Shown: positions 8,023 through 15,790, counted from the stretch's first letter. The stretch: 29,301 bases of DNA from Verrucomicrobiaceae bacterium UBA7681 (GCA_002482965.1 DLGZ01000054.1:143020-172320); one strand, 5' to 3'. The notes: generated by a model from the letters alone, not told the origin. Made by a program: numbers and translations.

Positions 8023-8044
8023 GCCTGAATTCAGGCATTTTTTT
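8023..8044 (+). other. Perfect 14-base palindrome followed by a T-run
   Basis: GCCTGAATTCAGGC (8023-8036) is a perfect palindrome, followed after one A by seven T residues. On the plus strand it resembles a small intrinsic terminator (5-bp stem, AATT loop), but no plus-strand gene precedes it. It lies just past the end of the recognisable DUF4062 pseudogene remnant. Confidence 0.4.
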
Positions 8045-8057
8045 GTCGGAGCATTCC

Positions 8058-8215
8058 TTTCCTGAGCAAGCTGAGGAGATCGCCTTGATTCAGGGCGGGG
8101 CTGTCCTACCACTTGGGCTCATACCCCAGCTTAACAGCGTCTTCGCCACCAGATCGCGCGTTTTTTGAAGCTACCGGCTGGTAGCAGAAATGCAGATGAG
8201 GGGCCGCGGGCTCAT
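8058..8215 (-). pseudogene. Decayed start of a second DUF4062 gene (tandem paralogue remnant)
   Basis: The minus-strand ATG at 8213-8215 follows the NACHT gene's TAA with no gap. Translating from it gives MSPRPLICISATSR, stop, then LQKTRDLVAKTLL, a one-base deletion, then LGYEPKW, stop, DSPALNQGDLLSLLRK. This aligns codon by codon with the N-terminus of the NACHT protein (MLTRPVIFISAVS..., ARDLVAKTLIALGYDAKWQD, then ...GDLTGVLRE). Similarity stops near 8058, after about 53 codons. Two in-frame TAG codons and one frameshift rule out expression as a full protein. It is the relic of a paralogous gene that once followed directly, and it independently supports the start codon chosen for the intact gene. 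Confidence 0.85.
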
Positions 8216-11200
8216 TTATGGGCGCGTATGCGGGGATAAATAGCCAATCTGCATTTGATTCCCCCGTAGCGGATGTCCCTGTAGTTGAGGTGTATGTAGA
8301 TGAGATGCCTCCTCCATCCGCTCGCACTCGGCTTTTGCGCGCTTCGTATCCGGGTGCTCGGGCCCTAGAGCCTTCGTCCACACCTTCTCCGCCCGCTGCA
8401 TGAACTCAATTGCTTCCGGTAGCTTGTGCTGAGCTTCGAGACAGACCGCCAGGTTTTGGCAAGATAGTGCCACGTCGGGATGCTCCGCGCCCAGCACGCG
8501 CTCTCTAATCTTCAACACCGCCCGATGTTCCTGCTCCGCCTCGGCATGCTTGCCTTGCCCATCCAGCGAGTTGGCCAAATTGTTCCTACTTGCCAAGGTG
8601 TCGGCATGCTCCGCACCAAATAGGCGTTCTCTGATCTTCACCAGTGCCCGATACTCCTGCTCCGCCTCGGCAGGCTTGCCTTGATACTCCAGAGCTTCGG
8701 CCACCCACATCCGGCTAGCCAGAGCATCCGTGTGCTCCGCGCCCAGTACGCGCTCTTGGATCTGCGACACCACCCGCAACTCCTGCTCCGCCTCGGCATG
8801 CTTTTCCTGGGAAGCCAGCGCATTGGCCAGATTTATCCGAGTCGCCAAGGTATCTGCATGCTCCGGACCGAGTACTCGCGCTTGAATCTTCAACACCGCT
8901 CGATGCTCCTGCTCCGCCTCGGCATACTTGCCTTGGCCATTCAGAGCGACGGCAACCCCCATCCGGCTAACCAGCGTATCGCGATGCTCCGCGCCAAGCA
9001 CGCGCTTTCTGATCTTCCACACCGCCAGAAACTCCATCTCAGCCTCGGCATACTTTGACTGGTAACCCAGTGCGTTGGCGACACCCATACGGCTCTCCAA
9101 GGTGTAGAAATTCTCGGCGCCTAGTTCGCGCTCGTGAATCTCCCGTACAGTCCGATATTCCTGTTCCGCCTCGGCATAGTTGCCTTGGGCCGCCAGTTTG
9201 TCGGCCCGCAGGCTGACTTGGGATTGCCGCCGGAGATCGTGATTCAACCAGACATCAGCTAAAGCGAAAATAAGCAGCAGGCCGAGCGCGAGGGCGGCGT
9301 GCTGCATTCTGCGCTTGCGCCGATGCGGCAGCCCCCTCCCCACTGAAGGCGGCGCTGCCGCGAAATATTCGAGCAAAAAGCGGTGGGAAAAGATGAAGCC
9401 TCCGCCCACCTTCCGCAGCAGCAGGACCTCGCTGGTTTCCTTTAGCTTGGTGGCAAGTCTAAAGGGTATGTGTTCAGAGAGGGTGAGCAGCACCCGAAGA
9501 ACCCAGTGTTTGGTGGGCACATCAAGACCTCCAGCGAAGGCACCTAGAGTGAACATCATGGTCACAAACATCACGACTCGAAGGGCAAAGTCTTCTGTGC
9601 GAATCAGGGATGCCCATTCGTTCGTAGAAATTCTTGATATGATCGAGATGACTGCCACGGCCACCAGAGTCCCAGCAGCGCCGAACCCTGCCGCAATCAA
9701 GACCGAGGACTTCATTGATCTCACCACTCCTTCATTCGGTGTCACTCGTCGTTGTATCATCTCTCCTCGTTTCAGGCCAAAGACGGTGCCGCCAAATATG
9801 AACCCGACTCCGCATACCAAGATGACCTCGGCCATGTCGGCTGGAGTTATGGTCTCAAACTCACTGATATGGCTCATTGCCATCAGCGAGACCGCAGGTA
9901 TCAGCAAAGATCCACCAATGACGAAAGCCCCTGTGGCACTCCATTTCCACCCGATGTACTCTGCACTTTGGATCTGATCGCCAAAAAGAGATGACCTTGC
10001 AGCAAACATGCCGACACCAAGGACACAAAAAGCGACCGCTAGAAGGATGTTGATTCGTTCATCAAATGTTGCAGCATTTACATCTTCTTGAAATTGAGAT
10101 ATAAGCACCCAGCCAAGAGTGGCCATAAAGAATAAACCTAACCCCAATATGGTTGCCAACTTTTCGATTCTCATTCGACGGCAAAACCATATTGCGAATA
10201 AGATCGCCACTACTTGGGTAATTCCTAAAGCCAGCGAAATCAAAATCGAAATCAAAATCGAAATCGACCCTAATTCCGGTTGCGGGTCATTCTGCGGAAA
10301 AAGGTGACTGATGAGGCTGAAGATGATTTTGAGGAGCAGCATTAGCCCTGGCCCGAGTAGCAGGCAGGCCGCACAACAAAACTGAAGTGCGTAAAAAAAA
10401 CGGTTCCGTCTGGGTATCTGCTTGGACGAGCGTCGCCACTCTAAAGTGGCAGCAATGACTCCTGGATAGGTGAAGCACCAAGCACCAAAAATCCCCAACA
10501 CAGGTATTACTACCAATATCTGACCCCAGGGACCATTTTCCTGTAGCGACAAGCCAATATCAAAGAAATACCCGATGACCAAAGCCACCCCTAAAAGTGC
10601 GCTAAGCAATCCCCCGGCAGCACCTAGAGCTGACCTGCTGCCAACGCAGTAGGTGCAGCGAGCCCACAGCTTTGAAAGCCAGGTCATCTGCAGGTTCTCG
10701 ATGTGAAACACCGTCTGCCCTGATTCGGCCATGTTCTTTGCCAGCCATTGCAGCAGGTGGCGTATCTGTGTGGCATCCAGGGCTTTTTTGCTCTGCCGCC
10801 GTTCATGGCTTTCCTTCAGCCGGAGATTCACATACTCGCCCATCAGATGTCGCTGGCGCTCGGCCTGAGATGGCTTTTCGGTGAGTGATCTGCCTGCATA
10901 GGCGACACTCATGACGTTCAGGAGGAAGGGGTTCTTGGACATCGTGGCGATCCACGGTTCTTGCCCGGCTAGGACGCGGACGCCTTTCATGTGATCCCGG
11001 GACATGACGGAGGAGACCTGGCTCTCGGACAAATCCTGGAGCATCAGGGCCCCGTGCAGGTGCAGCTTGGCGGTGAGTTCATGGTACTCGGTGATGCGGC
11101 TGCATACGACGATGCCGAAGGATGTCTGGGAAGCGGGCTCGTCCCCGGCAGGCTGGCAGTAGGCATTGATGGCATCCAGACAGGCGGCGCGGGCTTCTTT

Positions 11201-12430
11201 GGCTGCGGCACCTTCGATGCCTTCGTCCTGGACTACGTCTGGTGCATCGGGTGAGCGGCTGGTTCTCTCGGCCCATGCCTCGCGTGCGGCGTGGCCAAGG
11301 CCGACCTCATCAAGCCCGTCCAGGAGAGGGATGAGCGCTTCGTCCCGCACCCAGCGGGTCATGACGGCGATGGGGATCTGGTAGGCCGCGGAGCCTTCGC
11401 GGATCATCCACTGATCCAACGGCAGGCGGTCGCGCCACCAGGAGGAGAGATTGAGCACGATGGGGATGCCTGCGCTGGGATCGCTTTCGGCGCGTTCGAG
11501 CAACCGCTCGGCAAGCCGCAGCAGGAGCATGGTCTTGCCACCGCCGGGATTGCCAAGGATGAGGAGGCGTGAACCGCTGTCGTCGAAGAGCTTGCTGATG
11601 TCGTCTTCAGGCCGGAACTCACGATCCGGGAGGCGGTGGTCGGTGATCACGGCGGAAGGGACCAGCTCTTGGCCAATATTGAACCGGTTCGATTCGCTGA
11701 CCGAGGGGTGTAGCACGCACTCAATCCAGTCGTATCGAATCTTTGCGAGCATGTCCTTCCGGCACTGCGCGAGGCGTGGGAGTTTGATGCTCCTGGCTTG
11801 TCGTTCGATCTTTTCCGCAGCCTTCGAGAGCTGGGTCACTTGGCTGCTGAGCTGCTGAAGTGCAGCAGTGCTGTCCGCAGTTTGTGCTGCCAGTTCATCG
11901 AGCTTTTGACGCTGAAGGGCTTCGCGGGCTTTGGCCTCCTCACGCAGTTGCTCTAGCTTGTCCTCCATGCGGCGGACGAGAAGTTCCGTCTTATCCAGGC
12001 TGCTGGTGCTGTGATAAAGTTCCCCATAGCCTTTGACCTGTTGCCGATACTGCTCCTGCAAGTCATGCAGGGTCTTCGGCTCGCAGGCGCAGCCGTCGGT
12101 GGGGTGGGGGGCGTCGAGGAAGAGGTAGTAGACAGGTTTGCCCAGATGGCGAGCATAGAGGGCTTCATACTGCGTGTAGCTGCAGGCGCCGAAGTCGGCA
12201 TCATCTTCCTTCGGCGCGAAGCCATAGCAGTGGCCGACGAGCTGGAGGACAGCATCGGAGTCATCGACCCATTCTCTGAGCACGCCGGTCAGATCGCCGG
12301 TTTCCGTTGCGGCGATGTCCTGCCACTTGGCATCGTAACCTAGCGCAATGAGCGTTTTGGCAACTAGGTCACGCGCACTGCGCAGCTCACAGCTGACCGC
12401 AGAGATGAAGATGACGGGCCGCGTGAGCAT
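8216..12430 (-). CDS. DUF4062-NACHT NTPase with multipass membrane region and C-terminal TPRs (NLR-like)
   Basis: 1404 residues from the ATG at 12428-12430; the frame is open further upstream, but that extension is arginine/proline-rich and the paralogous remnant starts at the same place. Domain order: DUF4062 (about 1-110, VIFISAVSCELRSARDLVAK to GKPVYYLFLD); charged coiled coil (about 150-215); NACHT NTPase with Walker A GNPGGGKT (293-300) and Walker B LLDGLDEVG (369-377); about ten hydrophobic helices (roughly 595-970); a GGGFIFSHRFLLEYFAA motif typical of membrane NACHT proteins; one more helix (near 1043); then seven 42-residue kinesin-light-chain-type TPRs (1081-1374) and a 30-residue tail. 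Inferred: a membrane-bound STAND switch with TPRs as sensor and DUF4062 as effector or adaptor. The membrane part is noticeably richer in A+T than its neighbours. It is transcribed divergently from the lipoprotein gene, 230 bases away. Specific function unknown; defence is a hypothesis. Confidence 0.88.
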   Translation of the reverse strand: MLTRPVIFISAVSCELRSARDLVAKTLIALGYDAKWQDIAATETGDLTGVLREWVDDSDAVLQLVGHCYGFAPKEDDADFGACSYTQYEALYARHLGKPVYYLFLDAPHPTDGCACEPKTLHDLQEQYRQQVKGYGELYHSTSSLDKTELLVRRMEDKLEQLREEAKAREALQRQKLDELAAQTADSTAALQQLSSQVTQLSKAAEKIERQARSIKLPRLAQCRKDMLAKIRYDWIECVLHPSVSESNRFNIGQELVPSAVITDHRLPDREFRPEDDISKLFDDSGSRLLILGNPGGGKTMLLLRLAERLLERAESDPSAGIPIVLNLSSWWRDRLPLDQWMIREGSAAYQIPIAVMTRWVRDEALIPLLDGLDEVGLGHAAREAWAERTSRSPDAPDVVQDEGIEGAAAKEARAACLDAINAYCQPAGDEPASQTSFGIVVCSRITEYHELTAKLHLHGALMLQDLSESQVSSVMSRDHMKGVRVLAGQEPWIATMSKNPFLLNVMSVAYAGRSLTEKPSQAERQRHLMGEYVNLRLKESHERRQSKKALDATQIRHLLQWLAKNMAESGQTVFHIENLQMTWLSKLWARCTYCVGSRSALGAAGGLLSALLGVALVIGYFFDIGLSLQENGPWGQILVVIPVLGIFGAWCFTYPGVIAATLEWRRSSKQIPRRNRFFYALQFCCAACLLLGPGLMLLLKIIFSLISHLFPQNDPQPELGSISILISILISLALGITQVVAILFAIWFCRRMRIEKLATILGLGLFFMATLGWVLISQFQEDVNAATFDERINILLAVAFCVLGVGMFAARSSLFGDQIQSAEYIGWKWSATGAFVIGGSLLIPAVSLMAMSHISEFETITPADMAEVILVCGVGFIFGGTVFGLKRGEMIQRRVTPNEGVVRSMKSSVLIAAGFGAAGTLVAVAVISIISRISTNEWASLIRTEDFALRVVMFVTMMFTLGAFAGGLDVPTKHWVLRVLLTLSEHIPFRLATKLKETSEVLLLRKVGGGFIFSHRFLLEYFAAAPPSVGRGLPHRRKRRMQHAALALGLLLIFALADVWLNHDLRRQSQVSLRADKLAAQGNYAEAEQEYRTVREIHERELGAENFYTLESRMGVANALGYQSKYAEAEMEFLAVWKIRKRVLGAEHRDTLVSRMGVAVALNGQGKYAEAEQEHRAVLKIQARVLGPEHADTLATRINLANALASQEKHAEAEQELRVVSQIQERVLGAEHTDALASRMWVAEALEYQGKPAEAEQEYRALVKIRERLFGAEHADTLASRNNLANSLDGQGKHAEAEQEHRAVLKIRERVLGAEHPDVALSCQNLAVCLEAQHKLPEAIEFMQRAEKVWTKALGPEHPDTKRAKAECERMEEASHLHTPQLQGHPLRGNQMQIGYLSPHTRP
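8309..9190 (-). repeat. Seven tandem 126-bp TPR-coding repeats
   Basis: Seven consecutive 42-codon units encode (A/G)Q.KYAEAEQE.RAV.KI.ERVLG.EH.DTL.SR..LA.AL. Units 1-6 are strongly alike in DNA as well as protein, and unit 7 (AQHKLPEAIEF...) is divergent. The 42-residue period is that of TPR_10/TPR_12 (kinesin light chain) repeats rather than the 34-residue classical TPR. Confidence 0.92.
10236..10268. repeat. 12-base tandem repeat inside the NACHT gene
   Basis: GAAATCAAAATC occurs twice in tandem (10236-10259) and is followed by a partial third unit. On the coding strand it yields ISILISILIS within a transmembrane helix. The unit is a multiple of three, so copy-number change would lengthen or shorten the helix without a frameshift. 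Confidence 0.8.
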
Positions 12431-12491
12431 TCGGCGCACAGGGTGGCGGGAGAGAGACGAGGCAGCAAGGGGGAAATGACGGGGGCTAGGA

Positions 12492-12534
12492 GCCAGAACC
12501 GCACATGGAATGTGCTGACCACTCCACGCTGGGT
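12492..12534. repeat. Dispersed repeat, copy A (with imperfect hairpin)
   Basis: This stretch contains CCGCACATGGAATGTGC followed by GACCAC and CCACGCTGGGT. It is nearly identical to 23530-23571 (copy B), with two single-base substitutions and one inserted A. In copy A the hairpin arms CCGCACAT and ATGTGCTG have one mismatch. It lies in the divergent gap between the NACHT gene and the lipoprotein gene. Confidence 0.85.
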
Positions 12535-12660
12535 GCAACGAAGGGCAAACTCCAAATACGACTCGGGCAACGAATGGAGCGCGCCCTAACTGAGTGGCAT
12601 TCGGGGAATCACGAAATAGCTGGGCCTGGACAGACGTTCGTATGCCTACCAACCTCACCA

Positions 12661-13116
12661 ATGAAACGTGCCCTGCTCCTTCGCCTCATCCTTGGCCTGA
12701 TTTTGACGACTTTCCTGCCCTCCTGTGGCTTTGAGTTTCGCTCTGCGTGGAAAAAGGCGCCAGTGACCTCCGGGGTGGACGGCAAATGGGAAGGCACCTG
12801 GCTCAGTGAGGCCACCGGACACCATGGCAAGCTGAGCTGTGTGGTCTTGGCGCCCAATCCCAAAACCACGAAAACCACGTCTCACGAATTTTTCTACCAC
12901 GCCACGTGGAAAAACCTTCTCAGCGGCAGCTACAAGGCCGTGCACACCGTGCAGAAGAAGAAAGACGGCACCTACACCTTCACAGGCGAACATAAAATGC
13001 CGGACTGGGCAGGCGGGCTCTACCAGTACGGAGGCACGATCAAGGGCGATGAGTTTAAGGCCTGCTACCGCTGCTCCATGGATAATGGCACCTACACGAT
13101 GAAACGCGTGCGCTGA
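12661..13116 (+). CDS. Hypothetical lipoprotein
   Basis: 151 residues from the ATG at 12661. The start is fixed by a typical type II signal peptide (MKRALLLRLILGLILTTFLPSC) with lipobox LPSC, the cysteine being the predicted lipidated residue 22. The upstream frame extension lacks signal character and covers the repeat at 12492-12534. The mature part is a beta-rich domain with GKWEGTWLSEATGHHGKL, then YTFTGEHKMPDWAGGLYQYGGTI and a C-terminal NGTYTMKRV strand, resembling small lipocalin-like or beta-barrel lipoproteins. No family could be assigned. It should be anchored in the outer or inner membrane. A hairpin at 13257-13277 lies 140 bases downstream. Confidence 0.75.
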   Translation: MKRALLLRLILGLILTTFLPSCGFEFRSAWKKAPVTSGVDGKWEGTWLSEATGHHGKLSCVVLAPNPKTTKTTSHEFFYHATWKNLLSGSYKAVHTVQKKKDGTYTFTGEHKMPDWAGGLYQYGGTIKGDEFKACYRCSMDNGTYTMKRVR

Positions 13117-13256
13117 GGATGCTGAGTCCTCGGTGAGAGATCAGGCGGGGGGGTATGAATACTAGATACCGGGGACAGGTTGCTGGAGGCGCGAGCACTC
13201 CAAAAAATAGGACGCCTAGGGCCTAGGCACTCCATGGGACTTATTTGGGGAGGGGA

Positions 13257-13277
13257 CCTTGTTGCGCAGCAACAAGG
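13257..13277 (+). terminator. Hairpin upstream of uvrC, terminator-like
   Basis: A perfect 9-bp stem (CCTTGTTGC with GCAACAAGG) closes a GCA loop and is followed by CTACTTTTCTGTC, a poor but T-rich tail. It could end transcription from the lipoprotein gene. A second palindrome (GCCTAGG, G, CCTAGGC) lies at 13214-13228. Confidence 0.5.
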
Positions 13278-13330
13278 CTACTTTTCTGTCTTGGCGGGGG
13301 CTGAAAGCGTATAGATGAAGAGGGCGCTGG

Positions 13331-13366
13331 ATGGACCTGATGGACTGAATGGACAAAATGGACCAC
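13331..13366. repeat. Four tandem 9-base ATGGAC repeats before uvrC
   Basis: ATGGAC recurs exactly every nine bases at 13331, 13340, 13349 and 13358, with variable three-base tails (CTG, TGA, AAA, CAC). It ends 40 bases before the uvrC start. This is non-coding in any plausible gene. Confidence 0.85.
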
Positions 13367-13406
13367 TCTTTGGGTGCCTCTCTTCGTCATTTGTTATTAC
13401 CAACGC

Positions 13407-14978
13407 ATGTCCAACCCCCGCCAAAAACCTGATCTCGTCGCCAAGCTGCGGGATGTGCCGCATGTGCCGGGGGTGTACATCATGCGGGACCGGCTAAACA
13501 ATGTGATCTACGTGGGGAAGGCGCGGGATCTGCGGAAACGGCTGGCGAATTATTTTACGCCGGCGCGCTCGAAGCTGGCGGACCGGAAGACGAGGGCGCT
13601 GATCGCGAGCATCTGGGATTTTGATCTGCATGAGGTGCGCAATGACACGGAGGCGCTGGTGCTGGAAGGGCGGCTGATCAAGGAATTCCGCCCGCGGTAC
13701 AACGTGAGCTTTCGCGATGACAAACGCTACTTCATGGTGCGGGTGCATTTTGGCGATGCGATCCCGAGGCTGTCCACCACGCGGCTGAAGAAGGACGATG
13801 GTGCACGATACTTCGGGCCTTTCCCGCATGGGATGGCGCTGCGCACGACGCTGAACTGGCTGAACAAGAAATTCGGCCTGCGCGTGTGCCGCCCGCTGAA
13901 GCCGGGTGAGGCGGAGTACAAGCACTGCTCCAACGACATCATCAAGAACTGCTCTGCGCCCTGCATCCTGCGCATTTCCTTGGAGGACTACAAGAAACGG
14001 GTCGAGCAGGCCTGCGAGTTCCTTGATGGGAAGTCGAAGGATCTGGTCACTGCGCTGGAGGAGGAGATGCAGCATGCGGCGGCACGGATGGATTTTGAAA
14101 AGGCGGCTGAGCTGCGGGACATGATTGAGGATTTTAGAAAGACGCTGATTCCGAGCCGGACTTTTGAGCGTGGTGCGCGGGCGAGGGTGATCCGGAGCAT
14201 TGATCCGATGGCGGATGTGCAGGAGCTCAAGGAACTGCTGCATCTGGAGAAAGCGCCGCTGGTCATGGAGTGCTTTGACATTGCAAACATCGGCACGGCG
14301 CACTGCGTGGCGAGCATGGTGCGCTTTAAAAACGGTGTACCGGACAATTCGAACTACCGGCGCTACCGCATCAAATCGGTCACTGGGCAGAATGATTTCA
14401 TCAGCATGGCGGAGGTGATCCGGAGGCGCTTTTCGCGCATCCTGCTGGAAGGCCGGAAGGTGGCGGGTGATGACGCGGAGTTTTCACAGGAGGCTCCGGC
14501 GGAGGCGCTGGAGCGCATTGCTGCAACGAGCAATAAATTCGTGACGCTGCCGGATCTTGTGATTGTGGATGGTGGTAAAGGGCAGCTTGGCGTGGCGGTG
14601 GCGGAGCTGAACAAACTCGGGCTGCATACGCTGCCGATCATTGGTCTGGCGAAGGAGCATGAGGAGGTTTATCGGCCGGGGGAGAGCCAGCCGGTGATCA
14701 TTCCGCATGAACGCGGTGCTTTGAAGCTGCTGCAGCGGATTCGTGATGAGGCTCATCGCTGGGCGAATGGGTACCACCAACTGCTGCTGGGACGACGTGT
14801 GGCGGAGAGTCTGCTGGATGACTGCCCGGGGATCAGCAAGACGCGGAAGGCGGCGCTGCTGAAGGCCTTTGGCTCGGTGACGCGACTGCGGAAGGCGACG
14901 GTGGAGGAGATCGCGGAGGTGCCGGGGATCAGCAAGGTGCTGGCGCAGGGGGTGAAGGAGTTTTTGGAGAGTCGGTGA
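13407..14978 (+). CDS. uvrC: Excinuclease ABC subunit C (UvrC)
   Basis: 523 residues from the ATG at 13407 (MSNPRQKPDL); an in-frame ATG 33 bases upstream adds a sequence with no family resemblance. Domains in order: GIY-YIG nuclease (PGVYIMRD... NVIYVGKA, with the catalytic glutamate in NDTEALVLEGRLI); the cysteine-rich segment CRPLKPGEAEYKHCSNDIIKNCSAPC; UVR motif (AARMDFEKAAELRDMI); RNase H-like nuclease with ECFDIANIGT, DGGKGQL and the DEAHRWA histidine; and two helix-hairpin-helix motifs (DDCPGISKTRKAALLKAFGS and EVPGISKVLAQGV). UvrC makes both incisions in nucleotide excision repair. It is shorter than the E. coli protein (610), but no catalytic block is missing. It appears monocistronic. 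Confidence 0.96.
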   Translation: MSNPRQKPDLVAKLRDVPHVPGVYIMRDRLNNVIYVGKARDLRKRLANYFTPARSKLADRKTRALIASIWDFDLHEVRNDTEALVLEGRLIKEFRPRYNVSFRDDKRYFMVRVHFGDAIPRLSTTRLKKDDGARYFGPFPHGMALRTTLNWLNKKFGLRVCRPLKPGEAEYKHCSNDIIKNCSAPCILRISLEDYKKRVEQACEFLDGKSKDLVTALEEEMQHAAARMDFEKAAELRDMIEDFRKTLIPSRTFERGARARVIRSIDPMADVQELKELLHLEKAPLVMECFDIANIGTAHCVASMVRFKNGVPDNSNYRRYRIKSVTGQNDFISMAEVIRRRFSRILLEGRKVAGDDAEFSQEAPAEALERIAATSNKFVTLPDLVIVDGGKGQLGVAVAELNKLGLHTLPIIGLAKEHEEVYRPGESQPVIIPHERGALKLLQRIRDEAHRWANGYHQLLLGRRVAESLLDDCPGISKTRKAALLKAFGSVTRLRKATVEEIAEVPGISKVLAQGVKEFLESR

Positions 14979-14990
14979 GGTGGGGCTGGA

Positions 14991-15025
14991 ATTTATGATT
15001 TACGATTTATGATTTATGATTTCGG
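14991..15025. repeat. Heptamer tandem repeat (ATTTATG/ATTTACG) after uvrC
   Basis: Five successive 7-base units ATTTATG, ATTTACG, ATTTATG, ATTTATG and ATTTCGG begin 13 bases after the uvrC stop. It is a short A+T-rich array in an otherwise G+C-rich region, placed between uvrC and the DUF4126 gene. Confidence 0.85.
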
Positions 15026-15092
15026 AGGTGGTATGGGGGCATTCCAAAATGGGGGGAATCTTGTTTCTCGCGGGATGGATGAAATGTGGTAT

Positions 15093-15098
15093 AGGAGG
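15093..15098 (+). promoter_or_regulatory. Consensus Shine-Dalgarno deciding the DUF4126 start
   Basis: AGGAGG lies four bases before the ATG at 15103. It is the clearest ribosome-binding site in the window, where most genes lack one, and it selects 15103 over an in-frame ATG at 15016. Confidence 0.8.
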
Positions 15099-15102
15099 AA
15101 GT

Positions 15103-15762
15103 ATGCACATCCTCGAACAATTGGGGCTCGCGCTGGGTTTGGCTTCGCTGGCGGGGCTGAATCTTTACCTGACGGTTTTTCTCACGGGAATGCTGGTGAG
15201 GTTTGATGCGCTGCATCTGGCGGCGAAGTACCAGTCCATTGAGGTGCTGGGGCATGATTGGGTGCTGATTGCGGCAGGAGTGCTGTATGCGATTGAGTTT
15301 GTGGCGGACAAGGTGCCGTGGCTGGATTCGCTGTGGGACAGTGTGCATACGCTGATCCGTCCAGTCGGAGGAACGATCCTGGCGATGCAGGCGCTGGGCG
15401 ACATGCCGCCGCATGTGGAGGTGATTGGCGCGCTGCTGGCGGGTGGTGCGGCGCTGACGACGCACAGTGCGAAGGCGGGTGCGAGGCTGCTGGCGAATCA
15501 TTCGCCGGAGCCGGTTTCGAATGTGGTGCTGAGCATCGCCGAAGACATCACGGTGGTGGCGGGGACGCTCATCATGCTGCTGAAGCCGGTGCTGGCGCTG
15601 TGTGTTTTCACAGCGGTGATCATTGTGCTGTGGCTGGTGCTGCCGCGGATGTTTCGGGTGGTCCGGCGATCGTTTGAGATACTGCGGGGGAAGTGGCGGG
15701 AGGTGATGGGGCGTGATACACCTGCCACTGCTACGCGGGAGTTACGTGGCGCTGTTTCGTAA
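15103..15762 (+). CDS. DUF4126 family membrane protein
   Basis: 219 residues starting MHILEQLGLALGLASLAGLNLYLTV, chosen because a consensus Shine-Dalgarno precedes it. The family (PF13548) is recognised from the N-terminal GLASLAGLNLY helix, the EFVADKVPWLDSLWDSVHTLIRP motif and the THSAKAGARLLANHSPEPVSN motif. Around six hydrophobic segments are visible, including ITVVAGTLIMLLKPVLAL and AVIIVLWLVLP near the C-terminus. It is an inner-membrane protein; no biochemical role is established for the family. A small hairpin (15791-15804) lies 29 bases after the stop. Confidence 0.85.
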   Translation: MHILEQLGLALGLASLAGLNLYLTVFLTGMLVRFDALHLAAKYQSIEVLGHDWVLIAAGVLYAIEFVADKVPWLDSLWDSVHTLIRPVGGTILAMQALGDMPPHVEVIGALLAGGAALTTHSAKAGARLLANHSPEPVSNVVLSIAEDITVVAGTLIMLLKPVLALCVFTAVIIVLWLVLPRMFRVVRRSFEILRGKWREVMGRDTPATATRELRGAVS

Positions 15763-15790
15763 TGCTGGAATTAGACTGAAGCTGACCGGA

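Noticed and set aside
7141..8028. 295-codon plus-strand frame across sod
   Set aside because: Glycine/valine-rich antisense reading; sod on the other strand has all catalytic residues.
8106..8381. Possible 91-residue minus-strand gene after the NACHT gene
   Set aside because: It overlaps the end of the NACHT gene in another frame, and its right part is the frameshifted reading of the DUF4062 remnant.
8309..9190. Regular repeats as a possible CRISPR array
   Set aside because: The 126-bp period is continuous coding TPR sequence with no short repeat-spacer structure.
12431..12661. 77-codon N-terminal extension of the NACHT gene
   Set aside because: Arginine/proline-rich and crosses the dispersed repeat. 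DUF4062 starts at the internal ATG, and the paralogue remnant starts at the equivalent codon.
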